This document shows positions 11,931 to 25,300 of a DNA stretch of 64,000 nucleotides, one piece after another (within the stretch, counting starts at the first letter, position 1; every line of letters starts with the position of its first letter). The notes under the pieces were generated by a model. The model was not told where the DNA came from, made no database searches, and saw nothing but the letters and a program-made list of their open reading frames with translations. The DNA lies in contig NC_081407.1 of the NCBI RefSeq assembly GCF_030272615.1, positions 101,787,897 through 101,851,896 on the forward strand. The letters run 5' to 3'. The stretch comes from Cryptomeria japonica. Its lineage: Eukaryota; Streptophyta; Pinopsida; Cupressales; Cupressaceae. Both the position numbers and the translations under genes were made by a program.

Positions 11931-14900
11931 TTAAGCATAATATCTATGCAAGTGCATAGCATTGATAGGTTCTTTAAGAGGCATACCGTCTACATCCGCT
12001 ATTTTGTAAGCACTTGATCCATAATCTTCAATAACGATATATGGTCCAAGCCAATTAGGACTAAATTTTCCCTTTTCTGCAGGTAAGGCATTCACATTGC
12101 ACTGATTCTCATAGAGGACTAAGTCACCTACTGAGAAAGAACATTGAATAACCTTATCATTATAGCTTCATTGTAGAGTTTTGTGACACACTTGAATATG
12201 CTCAAGAGCGTTTATACGTTGTTCATCAAGCATCTCAAGCTGTTGAAGTCATTGTTCTCTATAAGAGTCATCATCTACTATACCTTTGAGAGAAACCCTA
12301 AGTGATGGAATCTCTAACTCTAAAGGCATAATAGCGTTAGCACCATAAACAAGATTATAAGGAGTAGTTCCTGTATCAATTCATACACTCGTTCGATAGG
12401 CCCAAAGAGCATAGATTAGCTGATTACTCCAATCCTTACCATGCTTATTCACGGTTTTGCGAAGAATTTGTTCAATTATCTTATTGGATGATTCGGCTTG
12501 ACCATTTGATTGAGGATAGTATGGTGTAGAAAATCATTGTTTGATATGATACTTCTCGAGGAATTTCTTCATGTCCTTGTTCTTAAATGATGTCCCATTA
12601 TTTGACATTATAGTGGAAGGTATCCCGAATCGAGAAATGATGTTTTCTAGAAGAAATTGACAAATCACTTTAGCAGTAGTAGAGCGAAGGGGAATAGCTT
12701 CTACCCACTTCGTAAAGTAATATGTTGCAGTTATAATGAAGGTCTGTCCTTGAGATGAAGGAGGAGAGATTTTACCAATGAGATCCAAACCCCATGCAGA
12801 GAAAGGCCAAGAAGCTACTTGAGAACGAAGTTCTTGGGCAGAAGCATGAATCAGATTATTGTGTTGTTGACATTGATGACATTTTTTAACAAATGAAAAA
12901 GAATCCTTCTGCATAGTTTGCCAATAGTATCCCATACGAAGCAATCTTTGAACCAAGGATTTGCCTACGAAATGCCCCCCACAGGCACCTAAATGTGCCT
13001 CTTCAAGAACAACGGGGATTTCCAATTTGTTAAGACAGCGAAGGAGAAGACCGTCATAACTCCTTCGGTAAAGGACATTACAAAGAATGATATATCTAGC
13101 AGACAGCTTGCGGATTCTAGCCATAGTGTTCCTATTGGTGAAATCAGGACAGGTACCATCGGTCAAATATCTTACAATATGCGAATACCATTCATTTGAG
13201 TCTACAAAGTCACAACATGTTACCAAGCTAGAATCATCTACGATAGCTAGAGAAATAAGGTTGTGAATAACAAATTTAAGATCAACCATAGGGTCCTCTA
13301 AAGATACAAGAGAAGCCACACATGCCATTGCGTCTGCATGTTGATTATCTTTTCAAGGAACAGGTTCCATGGTATAAGAATCAAATTTTTGTAATAAAGA
13401 GATAGCAAGATCTTTATATTGTGATAATTTGTCTTGTTTTGCTTGATACAGTCCTGTTACTTGTCTTATAATCAATTGAGAATCTCCATAAATATGTATG
13501 TGCTTTATATTCAGAGCTAAGGCTTCTTTTATTCCCACTATAAGAGCCTCATACTCAGCAATGTTATTGGTACACAGGAAGTTTAGACGATAGGATAAGG
13601 GAATAGATTTCCTTGTAGGAGAAATCAAAACAACACCTGCCCCCGATCCCGTACGACACTTAGAACCATCAAAGTATAATTTCCAAGTTTCATCTTTTTC
13701 TATAGAAAAAATGAAGTCATCGGGGAAAGACTCAGAATTAGGGAAGGAGAAAGGTGAAGGGGCCTCAACTAAGTGGTCGGTCAATGCTTTCCCTTTAATT
13801 GCTCTTTGAGAAACAAATTTAAGGTCAAATTCGGTTAACATCATAACCCACTTAGCTAGGCGTCCTAATAAATCAGTTTTAGAGAAAAGATGCTTCAAAG
13901 GATCAAACTTTACCATGACGTGGACTTCTGAATTTAAAAGATAATGTCTCAATTTCTGAGTCGCAAACACCAAGGCCAAGCATTGTCTTTCTATCGTAGA
14001 ATATCGGGTCTCATAATTGAGTAAGGTATGACTTATATAATAAACTGGACATTCCTTACCATCTTTATCATGTTGTGCTAACAATGCTGCGAGAGCATGA
14101 GAAGAAGCAGCTATATACAGAAGGAAGGGTTTAGAAGGTTCGATAGGTTGAAGAATAGGAGGACTAGCCAAATACACTTTTAAATCTTCAAATGCTTGCT
14201 GACAATCTTCGTTCCATTGAAAAGTGATATTCTTTTTGAGAAGTTGAGTAAAAGGAAAGGTATGATCCGCAAGTTGAGATACGAACCTACGAATAGCTTG
14301 AATCTTTCCTTGTAAGCTTTTGAGTTGAGACACATTTTTAGGAGGTGGCATGTTGACAATAGCATCTATTTTCTTAGTGTCCACCTCAATCCCATGATGC
14401 GAAACTATGAATCCTAATAGTTTTCCACTATCCACACCAAAAACACATTTTCGGGGATTCAAGCGCATGTGATATTTATGAATTCTTTCAAAGATTTGAC
14501 GAAGGATTTTAATATGATCTATGCGAAGAATGGATTTGGCCAAAATATCATCAACATAATCTTCTAAAATCTTATGCATATAATCATGAAAGATAAGGGT
14601 CATCGCTCGTTGATAAGTTGCCCCAGCATTTTTAAGTCCAAAAGGCATCATTATCCAACAAAATGTACCCCAAGGAGTGGTGAAAGTAGTTTTGAATTGA
14701 TCTTGAGGGTTAATGAAAATTTGATTGTATCCTGAAAAACCATCCATGAAGGATAACAAGGCATGTCCTGCCATAGAATCAACTATCATGTCAATGTTTG
14801 GAAGAGGGAAATCATCTTTTAAAGAAGCCTTATTTAAATCTTGAAAATCGGTACACATTCTTATTTTATTATCTGGTTTAGCCACAGTGACAATATTTGA

Positions 14901-17435
14901 AATCCATGGGGAATAGTCAATAGGGCGGATAAATCCAGCCTCCAATAACTTTTCAATCTGAGCCTTAACAAGCAGAGCCACCTTAGGATTCATTTTTTGA
15001 ATCTTTTGTTTCACGGGCTTAGCATCAAGAACTAAGACAATATTATGAGTGACAATCTTAGGATCTATACTAGGCATGTCAGAGTATGTCCAAGCAAAGA
15101 TCTCGGGGAATTCATGCAATAAATCTTCATATTGTTTTTGTTCCTCTTCATCCAAACATTTTCCAATTTTAATAACTTTTTCTTTATTGCAAGGATCCAT
15201 CTTAACATCAGTGGTGTCACTTATAAGAAGATTACTTTGTTGAGGAGTATCCTTTAACTGAGGGAATTCTTTCACAATCTCATCATTATCAATCTCTTTT
15301 CCAAAATAGGCTTCAGTGTTCAAACAATAAGGGAGTCCCCTATTGTGATGATAACGAGGAAGAGTGTCATAAGCTCCCAAGAACTCAACTAAAGCATCAT
15401 CGGTAGGGAAGACATCCAAAGCATAGGCACATGAAGGATCCCCATGAATATACTAGGGGTGGTGCATTGATAGAGATGTAGAAATAGCATTAACACTAAT
15501 GCATGGTCTTTTAGAAGCTTTAGTGCATTTGCAGGGATTATAACCAAGTCCAAAGACATAATTGTGAAAATTATTCTCTAGAGGAACCTTTATCCCTTGT
15601 TCATGAGTGCCACAACCATTTCCATGATACCCATGCTTAGCAAAAATATGAAAACCACGACCATAACGATCAGCCATTTCAGAAAGAGAAGGCAGTTTTT
15701 CATAAGACAAAGAATCAAACTCTTCAGAATTAGAGGTGCGAGGAGAAGAAGTTTGAGAAGCAGCCACAAAGTTATTACTCATAGGTTCAGGTAAGATTGA
15801 CTGATTTTTAGCTTCTTCCTTCTTTTCAACTTTAAGCTCTTTAGAAGGAACCTTATATTCACCTACAAAGGTGGGATTGAAATCAAGAGATCCCCAATCA
15901 TCTTCTGCGAGAACCTTCTCAGGATCAAAATCCTTCTTATGTGTAGTTTCAAGTCGAGAAGAATCTTCTTCAGGAGCTCTAGAATCTTCCAAAGAATTTT
16001 GATCATCAGAGAGCGAGGATTCATTGATAAGTATCTTGTTTAAAGAGTCATCACTAGACGAGGATGGCTTAGAAGAACCCCCTTTGGAAGTAGATGTTTG
16101 TAGACAAGCTTGGAAATTAGTATCACCTATCAAAGTATATGTCTTATTGTTATAAATGAATTTAACTTGTCTATGCAATGTAGAGGGGACAGCTTACATA
16201 CTATGAATCCAAGGTCTCCCTAATAACAAGTTGTACATTAGATTTCCCGACATAACATGAATAGGAGTAGGCAAAGTAACAGGCCCCACTATGACGGGTA
16301 AGGTGATAGTACCTAGTGAAGACTTAGCCACATTATCAAAGCCTCGAATAGGATGAGAGTCAGGCTCAATAAGGGATGTATCCACATTCATCTTGTGCAA
16401 CAGATTAATGCTACACACATTAAGGCCAAAGCCATTATCTACTAATGTTCATCTTATAGCAGTGTCATTTATGATAACCACAATCATCAAGGGATCATAT
16501 TGATGTTGAATTTCACTAGTAGGCAACTCATCTTGAGTAAACATAATATGAGCCTTAGGATTCATCACAGAGTTAACCAAAGACACTATATTACTAGATG
16601 TATTTGGTGGAGGAACATTCAAATCTTTCAAAGCATCTTGTAACATTCCGTGATGAGAAGAAGAAGTTTGAATCAAATCCCAAAGGGATATCTTAGCAGG
16701 GGTAGCCTTAAGTTGTTCTATGAGATCATACTCCTTACTAAGAATTTGTGAAATACGCAGAGCTTGCAGAAGAATTGGTTGAGGATTAGGAAGAGAAACT
16801 GGAATAACAGGAGGAGGATTAGGCTACCTATTATTTCTGGTATGATAAGTATGGGCAACCGCATGATAACTCTCTCTAGTTATTTGCTTGGCGTAACTAT
16901 AAGGACTCACAGGTTTTCTTCCTTGCACGGTGATGATAGGTTTATTCGGAGTAAGAAAGGAATCATGACCATACCCTCCTTGGACAGTAAGGAGAGGCTT
17001 ATTATGCTCTTTTAGGTTTATCATGTTAACTAATTTGGAAGTTGTGTTCTTGTTTAAAGGTTTCGATAAAGCCACAAAATCATCAAGAGCATCATCAAAC
17101 AAAGCATGATCATATCCATTAAAAGGTTTATCTTTTGATTCAAAAGGAGACATCTCCTCATAGAGGGGATTATTGAAAACAACCATGTTACTAGATTTAG
17201 TGGAAGAGTTGATAGGAATGTATCCTTGAGAGGAATCATTCGACTTATCTTTCTCATCACAACGAAATGGCATAGTAACAAGGTTTATGAGTTTTTGGTA
17301 AAATGAAGGTTTGGCATTTTTAGGATTCAAAAACTCATCTAAAGCTTCATCTAATTCATCTTGGCTATACTCATAATCAGCATAATTGCATACATCATCA
17401 TAAATATGAACATCTTGCAAATAAAAATCTGACAT
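11931..17435 (-). pseudogene. pol: Tat-type polyprotein (protease, RT, RNase H, second RNase H, integrase)
   Basis: One frame of 1835 codons runs from ATG at 17435 to TAA at 11931. Residues 1-330 show no gag motif. The protease site reads LVDNGFGLNVC near residue 335, with ILGRPW-like LLLGRPWIH after it. A Ser/Glu-rich spacer of about 240 residues follows. The RT has its YVDD at about residue 960. RNase H (LLYIAASSHALAALL) comes next, then the second, archaeal-like RNase H (LYFDGSKCRTGSGAG, NIAEYEALI, IYGDSQLIIRQV). The integrase has an HHCC finger (HLGACGGH, CHQC) and a WGLD aspartate, but the second catalytic aspartate is N (SNNGTSF). Nine stops interrupt the frame (near 16822, 16450, 16195, 15454, 13354, 12535 and three more before 11931); none shifts it. 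Confidence 0.93.
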
Positions 17436-17616
17436 TTTGAAAAAGTTGCATAAAACCTAAACACACAATGCAAAGAAACAAAGAAACACACTCTCTTTTT
17501 TTTTTCTCTCCTTTCTTTTTTTTTTTCCTTTTTTTTTTTTATGAAAATGAAAATGAAACACACTAAACCTAGATCTAGATCTAGCAAATGCAATGCAAGA
17601 GGAAGCAATAATAAGA

Positions 17617-17634
17617 TTCACGTCGGGTTCACCA
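17617..17634 (-). promoter_or_regulatory. primer binding site of the Tat-type element
   Basis: On the minus strand TGGTGAACCCGACGTG begins three bases after the CACA end of the 5' LTR. It starts with TGG, the complement of the tRNA 3' CCA. It is not the initiator Met-tRNA site used by copia elements. Very similar sites occur at 42945 (plus strand) and 45334 (minus strand). I cannot name the tRNA. Confidence 0.75.
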
Positions 17635-17637
17635 AAA

Positions 17638-19294
17638 TGTGTAGGGGAAAAAGCGAGACTAGGTTAACATGTCCTAATCCTACCTTTTGACACACATTAC
17701 GGAATACGAAAGAGCCTAGAGGTATCACACAATTGGCTACTTCTTTTTGTGAAAGAGAGAGCCACAGGCTACCTATTAGGATTTGTATTCCTTTGTTGAA
17801 ATTGAAAGATAAAAAGATACAAGTTCAAGTCCTAATCCCAAAACGTATGTATGAACTAATAACAAGATTGCAGAATTGAGATTAAACAATGAACAATTGT
17901 AAACACAAGGATAAAACAAGAATGCAGATGCGTACCCAGAGTCAAAATATGATTGAAAATGTTTAGGACGGGGGCGCGGGCACCACTATCCTGATACTGT
18001 GCCGGAAACTGCTCCTGAAACTGCTGTCTTGCACTCTGGAAAACTGTCGGAAATGTTGTCTGTCAGGAGGACCAGGGCGCCTAGCGCCTCTGTCCCAGGG
18101 ACCAGGGCACCCAGCGCCCCTGTCTTGGTAGGACTAGGGCACCCCACGCCCCTGTCCTCATCTTTTTCTCTGCAATTTGGTGTGGAGTGCTGTCTCAACC
18201 TTCTTTTCCCCGATCTGTATCCTGCGGCATCGTCCGAGTCCCGAAACCTGCACTTATATCTGAAAAGGGTGTGGGTGGCTATATAGGGTTTTGCCTTAGT
18301 CAAACCCCCACTTCGATGATTTCCACCTCCACGAATAGCCAAGTTGTACTATAAAATGTATTGTGTGTGCAGATCTTGTGTGTGTGCAAGATCCTAAAAT
18401 GCAAGCAAGCAAACTAGAGCAACCTAGAAAGTAAACCCTAATTGCTTGTAAATGACAATGTAAATGCTCTAAATCAAGATGCAAAGTGATCTAAAGCATG
18501 AATAAATGATTTATTGAATCTTATGCAAAGACATGAAAACAACATGAAATCATACCCAACCCCCAAGGGAGGGGTACAAGCCAATCTTCAGTCGGTAATC
18601 TCCTATTGTTCTTCAATGTCTTCCAAGCCCTAGATGGATGAATGAAATTGATAAATGCTTGATAGAGGGATGTTGAATGTTGTTGAAGTCTTCGAAGATC
18701 TGCTCTTTCGCTACATATGAGGTTCCTGAAAACAAAATTTGGATCCCTTCAAATGAAGAAAGAGAGCTCTTATGTATGAAACCCTAGGTCGTAATTTCGT
18801 CTTTTGGCCGACCTAGAGATTGAATATCCCGCCAATTTCTTGGGGTTAAGCTTTATTTTATGATTGGATCGTGCTCCTAAAATTTCGGGAAAAATGTCCG
18901 AGACCATGTGCACTCTGGGCGCCACGGTCCTGACAACTTTTCACCAAATTTTCAGGGCCGTCGGATATGATGATTTTAGAGAGAATCCCAAAGTTATAGG
19001 TGATTTCGAGATGTTTTGACCCTGAAATCAAGCCCCCAAGTTCAGAATAGGACTTAATTAGGGTTTTTGATTGAATGATGTATTGGAGGAATAAAATGAA
19101 AGGGGCACACTTTAATGAAAGGGCCCAACTTTATGATGTAGAAGATGATGAAATAGAACCTTAGACCTAATTAATTTGATTAATTAAGTGCTAAAGGGGA
19201 AATGCAATGCAAATGCAAAATGCGCCAAGGCGGGTGCTAAACTAGGTGTAAACTTGTACTATTTTAGCAAGTGCATACAATTTATGATGCTACA
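17638..19294 (-). repeat. 5' LTR of the Tat-type element
   Basis: This is 1657 bp, collinear with 6753-8409 at a constant offset of 10885. It carries the same GGACCAGGGCGCC tandem motifs (about 18065-18160) and the hairpin-forming segment near 18900-18930. Substitutions between the two copies are dominated by C/T and G/A changes, as expected from methylated cytosines in silent chromatin. Confidence 0.95.
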
Positions 19295-21259
19295 GAAATT
19301 CATTATAGAACTAATTAATGAAAACCTACAAGTGATTGAACAAAATATTATTGCTACCCAAAATGAGCCAATCATGCCACCCCATATTCTAGAGTTTGCA
19401 AAATCAATGCAAACTGTTGTCGAGTCAGTAAGATCTGTTGATTCTCAATTAGATCAGTTTCATAGATGACGACAAGAGTTGCATGATTTTTATGCTGATG
19501 GTTTAACTTATAGGCAAATCACTGATCTCAAAATAACCAAAGCTCATTTATGTCCATATTTTACTAACCCAAAAATAAGAGAACCAATGCAACCTAACCA
19601 GAAAAGAATTTCAATTAGGTGGTCTGTGCATCCAGAAAAGGCTAGACACTTTTGGGATAGATGGTGGATGGTTTTTTATTATCCACCACATCGTAATTAT
19701 GAGGTCCCTTTATATTTTTTGAAGAAATTATACTGTGAGTTTGTAATGCACCAAAAACCAAATTATTTTGATATTAAGTCATTCCAGGTTGTTGGTCATG
19801 GAATGCCACAGCATAGATTAGGGGCACAGAGTAATAATCCCCTACCAGATCCACCCACGGTTCCACTTGTTGCTCCATCGATTCTTGTAGATGTGCAGAA
19901 TACATCATTCATTTCAACATTAGATATTTTGAGTTCCCTCATAGGTAACCTGAGTGAGCAACCTGCTCACATGGCGTCCACTCCTCGATGGATGCCACAT
20001 ATGTGCTCGAGTTGTCATCAAATATGTGTAGGTCCTACTATTGATCGAGGATCTTCTTCAGTTAAAGTTGAGCATGATGCAGTAGATAATAGTATGATGA
20101 CATCATATATAAATTTTCTTTGCTCTGATGATAATTTTGAGCAAGTATAGATATATATGCATGTACATGTCAATGTTTAAATACTTCATTAAATATAGGT
20201 ATAAATTAAGTGCATTTGTTTTTTTTAATACAATCTAATACTTCATTAAATAAATTTGGTTTATGTAGATAAGGACAACACCAAATATTAGAGTCAATAT
20301 TGCATCTATTTCTACACAGCTCGACACACCTTATGGGGTATAGTATCAATTTCTATCTAGATATTGTACTAGGTTTTTAAGATAATATGTTATCATCGTA
20401 TATTATATAAATTTTCATGTTGATACATTGAATGCTTCTTTCTCCAGGCTTCAAGTCATGAGGGACCCTCTACATCACATCAAGAAGAGGGTTTGACAGT
20501 TGTGACACCATCTATGGTATGTATCTTAGATTTCATAAATTAAATATGAACTCTTACAACATTGTAACTTAACTTGAAATTATTTAATACACATATATAT
20601 GTTCAATAAATATGATTTCATTAAATGCATGTTTGCAAGTGGACACTACTATTAGGATAGGTTATCCTCATAATTTTTATAAGAGCCAATTTGAATGCAC
20701 ATGGACATCCTTTGAGGTCTTAATATGTAATACTTAATTTGAACTTATTTTGACTCTTAATTTAAGATTTAATTGGACACTTTGAATTTGACCTTGTACA
20801 GGACTTAGCTAGCACTACATTTGGCGTTGATACTGTACAAGTTACTGCTAGAGGAGATAGGCAACCTTATGTATGATTTTTTATTATATGATTATTTTAA
20901 AATCAAATTATAAATGTTCATTTTTATTTAATAAATAAATAAACACGTGTATGTGCTCATGTTCGTTATATCATGTTTCTTATCTTGTATATAGGATGGC
21001 ACAACTATCGAGCATATAATACATGCAGAACAAGTTACTGGAGTTGTTGTGCACACACATATGGTAAATTAATAACTTAATTAATGAATTCCAACTGTAT
21101 TTGATAAATGATTCTTTTAATAGTTAATTTCAAGTATTTTAATATTATTTTTTCTCTGTACAACATGAGATGGGTGGATTTGGTCCATGTTCTGGGGAGA
21201 AGAGGCCACAAGATGTTATTGATGATAGCACTTATATTTTATTGTTTATTTGGCTTTGA
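19295..21259 (+). pseudogene. DNA transposon plus-strand gene, 3' part with 69-nt exons
   Basis: Coding resumes after the Tat insertion and runs in one frame to 20144, with a single TGA at 19467-19469. Recognisable features are ISIRWSVHPEKARHFWDRWW, a FLKKLYCEFVMHQKPNYF segment and a CSSCHQIC cysteine pair; I do not know the family. After the donor at 20145 come four clean exons of exactly 69 nt in phase 0, at 20269-20337, 20448-20516, 20802-20870 and 20995-21063. Each follows AG and precedes GTATAG, GTATGT, GTATGA or GTAAAT. A last exon at about 21170-21259 ends in TGA. Introns are 124, 110, 285, 124 and about 106 nt. The 285-nt intron may hold a decayed exon near 20640. Confidence 0.68.
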
Positions 21260-22357
21260 TATGATTTACATGTACTATTTTATATGATATGTACTTTTTT
21301 ATGGACTTTACACATTTGTTTACATGTGTAATTATTTTTTAACATTGTATATATTGTCTTGGATGTGCACATACTTTATATATATGGATAGTTGCATAAT
21401 AGGATTAGATCATATATATTTGTGCATACTTTATATATTTTCTATACATTAGATATTATGTGGAGTTCATCATGTTACCATCCAGATATATATGGATTAT
21501 ATATTATATGGATTATGGACTTGGAATTTTATTTATGGAACTTGTGCTTAAATAACTTTATATGGATTATGTGGACTTGAAATTTTATTTATGGAATTTT
21601 ATTTAAATAACTTGTGATTAGATAAACTAAAGGTGTACATCATGAACTAACAATGATGATAAGACCAAAGTATCAAAACACATCTTATAATTATAACATA
21701 TTCTAAATTAAAAAGTATTAATCATCATAGATCAACAAAATATATAATCAAATATATAATTACCATTACACTAATAATGATGATAAGAGAAAAGTATCAA
21801 AATAAATATATTGAATAGAACTTGATTAAAACATAATTATCTCATTCATAAATTTGACCAATAGTCTCTCATTTATGTATATTACACAAAGTGTAATCAA
21901 GAAGACCTATCTAAAATAAAATAAAATAGTCTATTTAAATGATAATAATAAGGATTTATATCTCTCAAAATACAACGTAAAGTATGCACAAACAATAGTA
22001 GTAATTGAGGCCAAGTCTACTCTGAGAGACCTAGAAAAAAAAATACATGTGATTAGTTTTTATAATGAGGATGCATTGAATTTAAAATACAACATAATCA
22101 TACATCATGACTCTTCAAAGGGATTTGCCTTAAGGGTACAAAAAATTAACTTATTTGTAATTATTCAAAATAAAATATAAAGTATGCACAAATAACTTGG
22201 TTTTTATTGATGCCTTCTACTTATGGTAGACTTGAAACAAAATTACTAGATTAGATTTTATAATTATGATGCATGATTTAAAATGCTATATAAAATATAC
22301 ATCACGACTTGTAAAAGGGAGGTGGATTAAGGGTTGAAATTATAACTTACTTGATAT
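21260..22357. other. intergenic spacer between the two convergent transposon genes
   Basis: AT-rich sequence with short internal repeats such as TTATATGGATTATG (about 21480-21600) and TATCAAAATAAATAT-like runs. No gene is recognisable. It contains the 3' ends of both convergent genes of the DNA transposon. Confidence 0.55.
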
Positions 22358-25300
22358 TCATTTTGTTATACCATCTGCGTCCTCTCTCTTTTGCAAAGCA
22401 TCTATAATTGTCTTGTGCTCTTCCATAGAGAGAGTCCATAATTGTTTATTAGTAGGTCTGCCATGATATCTATCCAGTTTTATATTATTTGCCACTACCA
22501 AATACGAGTAATGTATAATCTTCTTCTCTAATTCATAATATTCAAATGCGGGAAATCCATTCTTTCTTGTTAGATATTTGTGTAGCCAAGTGCCAACAAC
22601 AACCATAGATCCTGTTGGATGGTCATAACCATCATCATCTACTCGAGGAGTGGTTAGCTTATGTTTTGGCTCTACACATAGAGCTAACCAATACTCTGTC
22701 CCCTCTTCATTGTCCCCTGGTGCAATAACAACATAGCCATGTCCTGTGCACAAAACAATTTTATTTTAATATTTAATGAGAAATAAAAACAAAAATATAC
22801 ACTACAAGATTTCATATATATGTAGTATTTAATAAATCAAAATAAATTTTAAAAATAATTTTACCTTGTTGTATAAGATCTTAAATGCGATCATAGTCAT
22901 TTGATGCAAACATCTGAACCATATCTTCATCAGTTCTTTCATGCGGATAATTTGCATCTATGGGTGTCAATGACCTTTGTTGCCATTCTTCAACCCATTC
23001 TTTATTCTCACAAAATTCCCAATCTTTGGAAACACAAAACTGACAAAAGCAAGCAAGCTCCCTTGTGAATATAGTCCATGTGTTTGAATTAGAACTCTTA
23101 AATGAATGCCATTTAGCTGATCCAATGATGGTATTACAATAATGTTGAATAGGAATACTATCTTCCTCTACCAACCAAAAGAAACGTCGAATTACAAAGT
23201 TCTCAGTTGATCCTTTTGACAACTTTGAATTGCACCAATCTACAATTGCACGAGTATCTCTGAATTTCACTTCTCTTTGAATTTCAATTGTTCTCTATCA
23301 AGAGCTCTTTTTACGCAGGGACTAGCTCCATCATGTTCCCCCTTACCATGTCCCACTTAAAAAAAACTCCATAAATGTTGGACATTGGTTTTCTAGTGAA
23401 CTTTGCATAACCAATAAAACATTCTTGCATTTTTGAATTTTCCAGTGTAGTTATCTGACCATATCATATGTTTTTTCATGTCAAATTATCTCTCCTTAAA
23501 ATTATCATGAAATACCTCAAAGCAATGTTGAACAAACTTTGATGAGTGTAATCAATTATCACTAACATAGAAATGATACTCCCTTAAAAAACTTTTGTTA
23601 TCTTCTAGACTGTCATGGTCATGTCTATATATAATGTGCACAAATATGGCCACTTGCACTGAGTTGTAGTATTGTGGTTGACTTTCCTCTTTTGGTTTTA
23701 GAGTATAATTTTCTGCAAAATCCACAACTAATACTATTGTTCCAACTAGAAATGTGATATTGCATTTGCAAAACTATCCATCAAGCCATTGGGCATGTTG
23801 GGAATGTTTCACATATTTTGGAACAATATTAATTTTAAACTCACTGATAAATGCATTCACACTATTCTGTTCTGTAATCAATTCTAAACGTTTCCCCATC
23901 TTTCCATCCTTTAGAGGGTATTCTATATTTTAAAATCTCCTAACATCAACCTTTTTTTGTCCAAACTCAGATGAAACATGTTCATGGAAACATTCACCTA
24001 TCAAAGAATAGTCCGCACATAAATTGCAAAGGCCATAAATGCATGAATTGGAAATAAATAATTTCTCATTAGGTGGTTTACAAAATAAAATTTGCAATAA
24101 AATCTTTTATAGTTTCAAGTGGAACATAAACACCACAATCCTACACAAGATCATTACCATGCAACATACAACGTATATCTCGAAAAACATCATAATAGTA
24201 ATGAAACTGAACATGAGTTTTACAACAAGAAGATATTCTTTGTTTATTGATTTTAACATACCAGGGTTTGCATTTTTCAAATGATCTTTGACTAATTCAT
24301 AAATTCATTAACATAGATTCATCACTAATTTTTTTAAAGAATTCAATTTGAGTCATGTCAAGAATATGTTTTGGATGAGGATCATGAATTTTTGTTCCCA
24401 CCCTTAACTTTAAAATATCTCTAGCATTTGATGAAACTCTAGTGTTAGATCATGCCAAAATTTTGTAATTAATTGTTTAGTTTCATCATTTAATTTCATG
24501 TTCGACCTTTGAAGTCTACCACTAAAACTCCAACAATGGTTTAGTGGATCAATTTCAATTGTGTCTCTTCTTTTGACCGCTCTTGACAAGTTTCTACAAT
24601 GTAAGTTTAAATAGCCACTTATATCACTTAACATTATTTTACTAACAATTTTTTTGTCAACTATAGTAGTTGTTATAACTCTACATGCCACATTGTTATC
24701 TTTAGATCAACTTATTTTTCTAATAGAATCGATGGCACTAGCAACAATAGATACAACTTGCTTATATGATTCATCTTTTCTTTTTGGTTTTGCATAAATA
24801 CCTATTTTTTTCATGAATTTACACATTTTTAACATTTTTATTAATTATAGCATTAATTGACATTGGAATCCTAACTTTTTATTATAGAAAAATTGTTTAT
24901 ATAATTTGTTTGCATGAGTTCTAATTTGTCTCCAAGAAACTAACCCATTAAGATTATCTAGCACAATGCTATCAATAGTAAACAAATTACATTCATTTTC
25001 TTTCAAAGAGGGTGGTGTAATATTTTCAATTTTTATTTCTTTTTGTATTGGTGTATATAATTTATATCCAGCTTCATTTAAATCAGCAATTTGATTGGCA
25101 TCATAGTCTTGGTGATTTAAAAACATACCAGGATTCACATCCACATGAACATTTGCATCAACAGTCATACCGGTGTTTGGTTCTACATTTCTTGCATCCA
25201 TCATGATCTCTTCAATGGTCTCATCTACAATAGGCATTGAACTAGATGCTTCAGAAGTGTTATTCAATTGTCATTGTTGCGATCTTCGATCTCTTTGGTG

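Larger units (their letters stand above)
6753..19294 (-). mobile_element. complete Ty3/gypsy Tat-type LTR retrotransposon with antisense PMD gene
   Basis: Both LTRs are 1657 bp and the five-base duplications match. The element reads on the minus strand: 5' LTR 17638-19294, primer site just inside it, polyprotein 17435-11931, then a plus-strand (antisense) PMD gene at 9018-11408, polypurine tract at 8410-8428, and 3' LTR 6753-8409. Two RNase H domains and the DNG protease site place it in the Tat group. The polyprotein has nine in-frame stops and no frameshift. The LTRs differ by very roughly 5% by eye, mostly transitions. The canonical gag domain is not visible. It is inserted in the first exon of the DNA transposon's plus-strand gene. 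Confidence 0.95.

Noticed and set aside
20640-20716. An additional exon between the second and third 69-nt exons
   Set aside because: It follows an AG but contains an in-frame TAG and has 77 bases to the nearest GT, so at most it is a decayed unit.
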